DNA of 5,207 nt, taken from Planctomycetaceae bacterium (GTDB taxonomy: Bacteria > Planctomycetota > Planctomycetia > Planctomycetales > Planctomycetaceae). The stretch lies in assembly GCA_029259875.1 (NCBI GenBank), contig JAJDEK010000435.1, positions 1 through 5,207 of the forward strand, in the 5' to 3' direction. Below the pieces are notes generated by a model. It saw only the letters and a program-made list of their open reading frames with translations. It had not been told where the DNA came from and searched no databases. A program made the translations under genes and the position numbers. Position 1 is the stretch's first letter; each line of letters opens with the position of its first letter. Below are positions 1 to 5,207 of this stretch, piece after piece.

Positions 1-3000
1 GGTCCATTGCCCCCCTTTGAATAACGGCGAAGAGTTGCTTTACGGTTTCCAAAGGAACGCATTCTGTACAAGTCCTTCGATTCATCAAAGCTGATCGTAT
101 CTGCCCGCGCAATAAAGGATTGATTCATAGGATTACGCTTATTCTTGATGAGTGTATTCCCTTCCAGTTCTGCATTTCCTTTTGCTAAAACCGAAATAAA
201 TTTCTTTTTCTGACCGGTAATTTCATGTTGAATGAGTTTCAAACTATTACTACGCATCCATCCTGCCTGGGGAGGAAGTTTGTTGGGATTAATGGTATCC
301 AGAGGCCGTTTGACAGCTCCATAAGTAATCTGCACTCGATCGTCAAAGTTCGTACTTCGTTCCGAAACATTGCCCTCCATTTTGCCGTTAAAATCAATCC
401 GCGTGTAAGTCCAGCTATCTGTATCGGTCTTTTGTGGCTGGTTGGCTTGAGAGACTTTTGTTTGAGATTTAGGTTGTCCGGGATTTTCTCGTCGCCACAA
501 AATTAACCAGCCAGGACCGCGCGCTTCGGCATTGCCAGTTTCCTGATCGATATTCATCTGCCAGAAACTGGCGCGGCGAATTCCGATTAGTTGATTCTGC
601 AGATATTCATTACTTTCAACTTCCACTCCATCTCGACAAGTAATGAAATGAACTTTCGAATTCTGTTCACTCGAATTTTTTTCGGTAAAAGAAACTCGAT
701 CAGATAGAATGACTTCCATTTCCTGACAACGCAGCCGGTTGTCTCCCATATTGGTTCTGACTTTTCCGAAGAAATTCGCTGTCAGTCCATCAAAGACCAT
801 TTCTTTGTCCCAATGTATCTCCAGAAGTTCGTCGGGCTCATCTGCTAGATCACTCTGTTCCATTTTAGTTGGACTATGCTCTTTTGTAATGCCTTCTGCC
901 CCTGAAAGTAATCCGGTAGCAGATCGACTACCGCCACGCACAGGGAGCAATAACATTCCTTTTCCCTGGACTTCGGCTCGGTTTGCGAGACGATAAAGAA
1001 AAATATCCTCCCCTTCAATCAAGAAACCCCGTTCATTGACTTTGGCAGGGTTACCAATGACGTGTACCACTTGATCATTGCTGCCTTTGTTCTGAATGTG
1101 TATCTGATTGCCGGTGATATGCAGTGGTTTTTCATGTTTACCATGCATTTGTTTGACAGAGACATTTCCTTTGGTCCAAACTTCTGCGACTTCAGCTTCG
1201 CCGAGTGCATTTTTTTCCACACGCAGTGTCATTAAATCCGCATTTACAATTACCGGTTCGAGTGGTTTATTTGAGCGCTGTTCACCAAAGAGATCGGAAG
1301 ATTTTCTGCGAGACGGGAGCTTGGCCCGTCCTTCTTTTGAATCGATAGGTAGGTTGTTATTGGTTGAAGTCGTTCTTTTAGGCGGGTTCGAAAAAGGCCC
1401 GCTTTGATTCATAGCAAGAATCTGAGTACGCGTCGATTGGGGAGACTTTAATGAAGGGATCGGATCTTCAACTGCAAAAGCGACTTGTTTGAGAGTTGTC
1501 TGCTGTGGCTGTGTTTGATTTCCAATAGGAGCATTTGGTGCTGACTGCGGAGTTGCCACAGGGCCAAACCAGACTTCGAGTCGTTTTGTGAATCCACTGA
1601 GCTGTGGGCTAGAAATGACAACATCTTGTTCTGCGATCATTTTATACGGATCGAGTTTGTTCTGTATCTTTTGCGAGTCGTTCAATTCTCCTTGTCTCAA
1701 TCCTTGTCTTTTTTGATCAATTTTTTTCAAAGAAGGGAGATCACCTTTTAGCCATATACGTATTATTTGCGCAGCGAGTGCAAACTTTTCAGCCGGTTGT
1801 TTGACAATGCACTGTTTTTCCAGTTCTATCATTTCTAGTCCGTTTTGTGGATCGACCGATTTTTTCATCTGTTTGGCCCATTGAGCCCTGGTTAACTGGC
1901 CTGTTTTAGCATCTCGGAATATGACCCGACCAGCTCCTTTGCAAGTAATTGTTTCTAACTTGCCTTCCTGGTTTTGAATAATAGTAATCTCAGGACATAG
2001 GAGTTCTGAAGATTGCTGTAAAATGCGAACATTTCGTTTGTCTGTGAGGACGATGGTTTTGGTTTCTTCGTTATAGGAGAGCCGCGTCATCGTGCCAGAA
2101 AATTGATTTTCTTCGGAGATGAGTGTGACATTACTGCCAGTAGCAACGAGTTCTTGAAATTGTAAATTACCGCTAGAGTGATCAAGGCCAGGTTTGTCAG
2201 ACGTTTTTTGGGTTATCGTTGGACTCTCTGTTTCTTCTTTTCGAACAAATTGCAATTGTAGTTTGTCACAGTCTAGCCGATCAGCCTGATATGAACTGGT
2301 TCGTTGATGAACGCGAACGTTGTCTGTAAACGTTGCCTGATTCGTTTCCAGGTTGAACGTAAAGCTCCCAGTGCTGTCCACTGTGGCAAAATTTGGTTTT
2401 CCGTTTTTTGATGGCTCTTGTTTTTTTTTCAATGCAAGTTCCATGTGCACGTCACGCCGTAGTACGATTTCTCGGATTCCTTCTGCAGCTGGCTTGAGTT
2501 CTGTTGGTTTAGTGGCAGAAGGGATCAGTTTCATTTCAATGCCTCGCGCGTGGCCCCAATGGTTTTCATACGCGAAACGCACTTCATGATCACTCCAGAT
2601 ATTCATGGATGATTCATCGTAGAAGAAATTGCGTCCATAAATGACTAGACCATTGGGTCCTGTAATTTTTACATTGCCTTCTAAAGAGCCAGCGACCATC
2701 CGCCCGGGGTCAGTGTGTTTGACCCCAAAAGGGAATTCAAACCGAATGAGTGCTTCTTGACTCATTAACGCAAAAGGTTGTACAGATTCCCCTTTTTTCT
2801 GGTCGAACATCAACATCGCAAACGGTTTTAAGCGAGCTGCTTTTTTTTCCTCTTCCTGTTCCCATTTCTCGGTATAGATGAAGACATTTTCATCTTGGAA
2901 CTGATACCGTGCATCAGCTGCCCAGGGACTTTCCGGAAGATATGTTTTGGCTCTCTCATTGTTGCCCGTTGCATAAGCGGGAGAAGCAATGACTTCTTTA

Positions 3001-3167
3001 GGAAATTCGCGGCGAATCACTTTTTCTTTAATCACAAGCCGTATAGTCTGCGCATAAACCAGATACGCACCCGTCAGTGAAGCTGTTGTAACCCAGATCA
3101 ACAACAGCCGACTGGCTATCAAGCGGTCAAATAATCCATTCTGATTATGCTGAATGGCTCCGGCCAT
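1..3167 (-). CDS. Large membrane-anchored LptC/LptA(OstA)-like protein, C-terminus beyond the window
   Basis: The frame is open from the ATG at 3167 to the window edge: 1055 full codons with no stop. Residues 1-19 are polar, and residues 20-40 form a single hydrophobic segment (LLLIWVTTASLTGAYLVYA) that suggests an inner-membrane anchor with the rest in the periplasm. Residues about 133-245 resemble LptC: short beta strands in the pattern GNVKITGPNGLVIYGRNFFY, then a WSDHEV strand and an ARGIEM segment. Further LptA/OstA-like strand units (target strand, GNV-type strand, AD-type strand) recur at about 265-305, 338-420, 445-475, 510-535, 638-740, 780-860 and 990-1045. Residues about 537-637 are a Pro/Gln/Ser/Asn-rich linker. 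E. coli LptC and LptA are each under 200 residues, so this is far larger. The start follows the kdsD stop by 63 bp; no clear Shine-Dalgarno is present, and no other in-frame start lies between the two. Likely role: bridging LPS across the periplasm. The fold is assigned by reading strand patterns, not by a profile search; an OstA-repeat envelope protein of other function is possible. Confidence 0.8.
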   Translation of the reverse strand, partial: MAGAIQHNQNGLFDRLIASRLLLIWVTTASLTGAYLVYAQTIRLVIKEKVIRREFPKEVIASPAYATGNNERAKTYLPESPWAADARYQFQDENVFIYTEKWEQEEEKKAARLKPFAMLMFDQKKGESVQPFALMSQEALIRFEFPFGVKHTDPGRMVAGSLEGNVKITGPNGLVIYGRNFFYDESSMNIWSDHEVRFAYENHWGHARGIEMKLIPSATKPTELKPAAEGIREIVLRRDVHMELALKKKQEPSKNGKPNFATVDSTGSFTFNLETNQATFTDNVRVHQRTSSYQADRLDCDKLQLQFVRKEETESPTITQKTSDKPGLDHSSGNLQFQELVATGSNVTLISEENQFSGTMTRLSYNEETKTIVLTDKRNVRILQQSSELLCPEITIIQNQEGKLETITCKGAGRVIFRDAKTGQLTRAQWAKQMKKSVDPQNGLEMIELEKQCIVKQPAEKFALAAQIIRIWLKGDLPSLKKIDQKRQGLRQGELNDSQKIQNKLDPYKMIAEQDVVISSPQLSGFTKRLEVWFGPVATPQSAPNAPIGNQTQPQQTTLKQVAFAVEDPIPSLKSPQSTRTQILAMNQSGPFSNPPKRTTSTNNNLPIDSKEGRAKLPSRRKSSDLFGEQRSNKPLEPVIVNADLMTLRVEKNALGEAEVAEVWTKGNVSVKQMHGKHEKPLHITGNQIHIQNKGSNDQVVHVIGNPAKVNERGFLIEGEDIFLYRLANRAEVQGKGMLLLPVRGGSRSATGLLSGAEGITKEHSPTKMEQSDLADEPDELLEIHWDKEMVFDGLTANFFGKVRTNMGDNRLRCQEMEVILSDRVSFTEKNSSEQNSKVHFITCRDGVEVESNEYLQNQLIGIRRASFWQMNIDQETGNAEARGPGWLILWRRENPGQPKSQTKVSQANQPQKTDTDSWTYTRIDFNGKMEGNVSERSTNFDDRVQITYGAVKRPLDTINPNKLPPQAGWMRSNSLKLIQHEITGQKKKFISVLAKGNAELEGNTLIKNKRNPMNQSFIARADTISFDESKDLYRMRSFGNRKATLRRYSKGGNG

Positions 3168-3230
3168 AGAAATTGAAAGATCGTTTCTAAAAAAGGATGT
3201 GGTGTACTGAAAGGAAAATGAGAGTCCGAT

Positions 3231-4274
3231 TTACCCGGCTTGATCGTTCACTTCAGTTGATTCAATTTGTGGTTGCCAACCAATGACGTCGGTAATATCG
3301 ATAAGACCTACTAAGTGATGTTGTTGATTTACGACAGGCAGTTCGCTTAGTTTGCGATTTTTGAGTAAAGTAATGGCTGTTTCCAATGAAGCATCGGACT
3401 GAATGGTCGTAGGCTCGGCGGTCATAACTTCGGAAATGGGACGATCCAGTTGTCCTTCGCGTCGTTCTTCGAGTAGTCTGGCGAGGTCACTATCGGTAAA
3501 GATACCGGTGACCTGTTCTAATCCATCTACAATAATCACAGCCCCACTTCGGCGACCGGGACAACTCAATTGAATGAAGGCTTCGCGAATGGAAGTCGTT
3601 TCACTGGTGACACGCACTTCTCTGCGGTCACGCATGACTTCATTGATTTTAGTCAGACGCCGTCCCAGGCTTCCTCCGGGATGAAATGTTGCAAATTGTA
3701 ATGGGGTAAACCCACGTGCTTTGCTGATCACAAGAGATAATGCATCTCCCATAGCGAGCATAGCGGTGGTCGTTGTTGAAGGCGCCAACTGATGTGAGCC
3801 TGCTTCTTTTAAATCTCCCAAACACAGTACGATCTGAGATGCCCGTCCCAGGGTACTTGTTTCACGGGCAGTGATAGCAATCAGGGGGATCTTCATTTTC
3901 TGGACGAGTGGTATTAAACGTCGTAGTTCTTCTGTTTCACCACTGTTGGAAATCGCGATTATGGTATCATCAGCATGAAGACAACCCAGGTCTCCGTGAA
4001 TGGCTTCTGCCGGATGTAGAAAATGTGAACGTGTGCCCGTTGATGAAAGTGTGGCACAGATTTTTTGTGCGATAAGCCCTGCTTTTCCCATGCCCGTTAA
4101 AATGACAGCTCCTTTACGGGATAGAATTAAATCGATGGCGTCGCAGAATTCAGTTCCCAGGGCACGACCCATCTGGCGCAACGCATCCGCTTCGCAAAAA
4201 ATGATTTCGCGCGCATCACGTAATTGGTCAAACTGAGAAAACTCGATTACCGACCTTGCAGGTAGAGAACTCAT
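3231..4274 (-). CDS. kdsD: Arabinose-5-phosphate isomerase, KdsD/KpsF/GutQ family (SIS + two CBS domains)
   Basis: This cytoplasmic enzyme interconverts ribulose 5-phosphate and arabinose 5-phosphate, the entry step of Kdo synthesis for lipopolysaccharide. From the start chosen here it has 347 residues; E. coli KdsD has 328. The SIS domain covers about residues 40-200 with the phosphosugar motif TGMGKAG, the HPAEAIHGDLG segment, AISNSGETEE, and the signature FHPGGSLGRRL. Residues aligned with E. coli K59, E111, E152 and H193 are all present (K64, E116, E157, H198). Two CBS domains follow at about 214-272 (NEVMRDR through GIFTDSDLARLL) and 280-334 (SEVMTAEPT through GLIDITDVIGW). An upstream ATG at 4307 would add 11 residues and a further one lies at 4295. 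The 4274 start is preferred because AAAGGA sits 8 nt before it, and because the likely transcription start near 4316 leaves almost no leader for 4307. It is the first gene of a probable operon with the LptC/LptA-like gene. Paralogues KpsF and GutQ share this architecture, so the symbol rests on the neighbour. Confidence 0.95.
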   Translation of the reverse strand: MSSLPARSVIEFSQFDQLRDAREIIFCEADALRQMGRALGTEFCDAIDLILSRKGAVILTGMGKAGLIAQKICATLSSTGTRSHFLHPAEAIHGDLGCLHADDTIIAISNSGETEELRRLIPLVQKMKIPLIAITARETSTLGRASQIVLCLGDLKEAGSHQLAPSTTTTAMLAMGDALSLVISKARGFTPLQFATFHPGGSLGRRLTKINEVMRDRREVRVTSETTSIREAFIQLSCPGRRSGAVIIVDGLEQVTGIFTDSDLARLLEERREGQLDRPISEVMTAEPTTIQSDASLETAITLLKNRKLSELPVVNQQHHLVGLIDITDVIGWQPQIESTEVNDQAG

Positions 4275-4282
4275 CACACCAT

Positions 4283-4288
4283 TCCTTT
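4283..4288 (-). promoter_or_regulatory. Shine-Dalgarno site deciding the kdsD start
   Basis: On the minus strand AAAGGA lies 8 nt upstream of the ATG at 4274. Neither upstream in-frame ATG has a usable site: 4307 has none, and 4295 has an AAGG that abuts the start codon. This favours the 347-residue product over the 358-residue one. Planctomycete genes often lack such sites, so the argument is supportive, not conclusive. Confidence 0.55.
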
Positions 4289-4322
4289 GTCGCATCCTTG
4301 CGGGCATTTTCAGGGGAGCGGA

Positions 4323-4351
4323 AGTATAAAAGGACCCTCAAAACGCGTCAA
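4323..4351 (-). promoter_or_regulatory. Sigma70-type promoter for the kdsD–lpt-like operon
   Basis: Read leftward, the -35 box TTGACG (4351-4346) is followed by a 17-nt spacer and the -10 box TATACT (4328-4323). Each hexamer has five of six consensus bases and the spacer is optimal. The start of transcription would fall near 4316, about 42 nt before the ATG at 4274 and only about 9 nt before the ATG at 4307. It is the only promoter this close to consensus in the intergenic region, and it points at kdsD. Confidence 0.7.
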
Positions 4352-4476
4352 TCCAAGTTCAGAAGCATTGAATTAGCGTAAGTGACTATCTCAAAATGGC
4401 TTATCGGCTTTGGTTCACTTGTATTCGTTTCAATGATTGGCAGTATAACCGTTGCCGTAATGAATTCATGACAGGG

Positions 4477-4539
4477 ATTGTAGAAGAATGCACGAATCGA
4501 CACTCGTATTTTAAATAAGACCATCTACAATGTTTTTTT
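4477..4539 (+). terminator. Inverted repeat followed by a T run, possible terminator
   Basis: ATTGTAGA (4477-4484) is matched exactly by its reverse complement TCTACAAT (4524-4531), and two bases later a run of seven T begins (4533-4539). The 39-nt interior is long for an intrinsic terminator, and holds only a weak 4-bp inner stem (ACGA 4492-4495 with TCGT 4504-4507). No confident gene lies upstream on this strand for it to terminate, so it could be a chance pairing, the end of a small RNA, or a protein-binding site. Confidence 0.25.
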
Positions 4540-4558
4540 GCCTGTGATAATTTAGTGA

Positions 4559-4586
4559 TTGATAGTTACTTCTGTCTCACTATATT
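4559..4586 (+). promoter_or_regulatory. Candidate sigma70-type promoter for obg
   Basis: TTGATA (4559-4564), a 16-nt spacer and TATATT (4581-4586) match the -35 and -10 consensus at five of six positions each. Transcription would begin near 4593, giving obg a leader of about 126 nt. In AT-rich DNA such a match can occur by chance, but its orientation and position suit obg, and I found no better candidate closer to the gene. Confidence 0.45.
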
Positions 4587-4595
4587 TGCCATACC

Positions 4596-4611
4596 TGTTC
4601 TAAAAAGAACA
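4596..4611. repeat. Perfect 6-bp palindrome with 4-nt spacer in the obg leader
   Basis: TGTTCT (4596-4601), AAAA, AGAACA (4606-4611) form a perfect inverted repeat just downstream of the predicted obg transcription start, a position suited to an operator or a small 5' hairpin. AGAAC is repeated directly at 4612-4616. It is not a LexA box of the GAAC-N4-GTTC type: the half-sites face the other way and the spacing differs. No regulator can be named. Confidence 0.35.
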
Positions 4612-4635
4612 AGAACTCTGTGACCTCTATGGCGA

Positions 4636-4660
4636 ATTCATTTTTTCTCATGAAATGAAT
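4636..4660 (+). repeat. 8-bp inverted repeat in the obg leader, possible mRNA hairpin
   Basis: ATTCATTT (4636-4643) pairs exactly with AAATGAAT (4653-4660) across a 9-nt loop; a U-G wobble could extend the stem by one pair. It lies about 60 nt before the obg start. The stem is almost all A-T pairs, so it would be weak as RNA and no U run follows. It could be a regulatory hairpin, a binding site, or chance. Confidence 0.3.
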
Positions 4661-4718
4661 CTCGGAACCTCTTGTGCTATTTGATCTTAGATAGAAAAGT
4701 AACAGTAGACGGATAATT

Positions 4719-5207
4719 ATGTTTGTAGATCGTGTAGATATTTATTGTAAAGCCGGTGATGGCGGAGATGGTTGTGCCAGTTTCCGACGAGAGGCGCACG
4801 TGCCTCGTGGCGGCCCCAATGGTGGGGATGGGGGTGGTGGCGGAGATGTCGTTGTACTTGCAGATGAGAATGTAAGTAGTTTGTCGAATCTCATTGGTCA
4901 CAAACATTGGAATGCCGAACGTGGATGTCACGGGCAGGGGACTCTGAAAACAGGAAGAAGTGGTCAGGATGCTGTTATCATGGTTCCACCAGGTACTTTG
5001 GTACTAGATAGCAAACGAGGGCATCTCTTACGTGATATGAAACAGAGCGGTGACCGTGTTGTCGTAGCGAAAGGCGGGCATGGAGGTCGTGGAAATCGTC
5101 ATTTTGCGACCGCCACTCATCAGGCGCCGCGTGAGTTTGAGGCAGGGAAGCCAGGAGAGCATCGCGACATTTCACTCGAATTAAAATTAATCGCCGATGT
5201 CGGACTA
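4719..5207 (+). CDS. obg: GTPase Obg/CgtA, N-terminal 163 residues (truncated by window end)
   Basis: Obg is a conserved GTPase that binds the 50S ribosomal subunit and acts in its assembly and in stress responses. The whole visible part is the N-terminal Obg fold: FVDRVDIYCKAGDGGDG at residues 2-18, the ASFRRE motif at 20-25, the glycine-rich PRGGPNGGDGGGGGDV at 29-44, AERG at 66-69, the VPPGT strand at 89-93 and AKGGHGGRGN at 117-126. It ends at LKLIADVGL (155-163), which in the family comes directly before the GxPNAGKS P-loop, so the G domain lies just outside the window. The ATG at 4719 matches the family N-terminus closely; only a weak GGA precedes it by about 5 nt. Obg often follows rplU and rpmA, but neither is adjacent here, and the gene appears to have its own promoter and a long leader. 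Identity is near certain from the motifs. Confidence 0.97.
   Translation, partial: MFVDRVDIYCKAGDGGDGCASFRREAHVPRGGPNGGDGGGGGDVVVLADENVSSLSNLIGHKHWNAERGCHGQGTLKTGRSGQDAVIMVPPGTLVLDSKRGHLLRDMKQSGDRVVVAKGGHGGRGNRHFATATHQAPREFEAGKPGEHRDISLELKLIADVGL

Larger units (their letters stand above)
4352..4718. other. Non-coding divergent intergenic region between kdsD and obg
   Basis: About 370 bp separate the kdsD promoter from the obg start. The stretch is richer in A and T than the flanking genes and has no frame I would call a gene. It holds a candidate obg promoter, two short inverted repeats in the presumed obg leader, and a wider inverted repeat ending in a T run; each has its own entry. No tRNA-like cloverleaf or riboswitch fold was recognised. 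A 40-codon plus-strand frame at 4396-4518 was considered and not called. Confidence 0.7.

Noticed and set aside
1019..1222. Minus-strand 67-codon frame
   Set aside because: It is a different frame inside the large Lpt-like gene and has no motif of its own.
1375..1402. GCGGG...CCCGC inverted repeat as a terminator
   Set aside because: Only 5 bp with an 11-nt loop, inside the linker-coding part of a continuous reading frame.
225..1407. Plus-strand frames at 225-506, 739-996 and 1108-1407
   Set aside because: They lie opposite the long minus-strand frame, which shows a coherent beta-rich protein. Their translations are Ser/Phe-rich with no recognisable motif, as expected of antisense shadows.
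2353..3080. Plus-strand frames at 2353-2589 and 2895-3080
   Set aside because: Antisense to the N-terminal half of the Lpt-like gene, low-complexity translations, no start signals.
4000..4236. Plus-strand 78-codon frame
   Set aside because: Antisense to the SIS domain of kdsD, which is a certain gene.
4396..4518. 40-codon plus-strand frame in the intergenic region
   Set aside because: No Shine-Dalgarno, no good promoter, no hydrophobic or domain pattern. Frames of this length are common by chance; kept only as part of a low-interest finding.
4596..4611. LexA/SOS box
   Set aside because: The half-sites are GTTC then GAAC with six bases between, the reverse orientation and wrong spacing for a Gram-positive LexA box, and they do not complete the CTGT-N8-ACAG form.
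4629..4658. Nine-codon upstream frame in the obg leader (M-A-N-S-F-F-L-M-K)
   Set aside because: No ribosome site and no run of regulatory codons, so an attenuation peptide cannot be supported.
4677..5175. Minus-strand frames at 4677-4931 and 4978-5175
   Set aside because: Antisense to obg, whose motifs are unmistakable; the shadows have no known pattern.

Overview
The window holds two partial genes, one complete gene and one divergent intergenic region. GC content is moderate. The best fit is a Gram-negative-type planctomycete, possibly Gimesia or Rubinisphaera-like. This is an inference from the oversized LptC/LptA-like protein beside an arabinose-5-phosphate isomerase gene, the weak or absent Shine-Dalgarno sequences and the moderate GC; no rRNA or marker search backs it.

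Region 1 (1-3167, minus strand) is one uninterrupted reading frame that runs off the left edge, at least 1055 codons. It encodes a membrane-anchored, beta-rich protein that reads like LptC fused to repeated LptA/OstA-type segments, with a disordered linker in the middle. Region 2 (about 3231-4274 or 4307, minus strand) is a full KdsD/KpsF-type arabinose-5-phosphate isomerase (SIS domain plus two CBS domains). It lies 63 bp upstream of the large gene with no terminator between them, so the two probably form one operon, transcribed leftward from a near-consensus promoter at 4323-4351. Region 3 (about 4352-4718) is non-coding, with a candidate promoter for the rightward gene and several inverted repeats. 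Region 4 (4719 to the right edge, plus strand) is the start of obg, cut just before its GTPase P-loop.

KdsD makes arabinose 5-phosphate, the first committed intermediate of Kdo, the inner-core sugar of lipopolysaccharide. LptC and LptA carry finished LPS across the periplasm. In Enterobacteria kdsD, kdsC, lptC, lptA and lptB are neighbours, so this minus-strand pair looks like a compact version of that cluster in which the two periplasmic Lpt parts have merged and grown, and kdsC is not in its usual place. Obg, a ribosome-assembly GTPase, is functionally unrelated and divergently transcribed.

No mobile element, CRISPR array, tRNA or rRNA was seen. The most unusual object is the giant Lpt-like protein.
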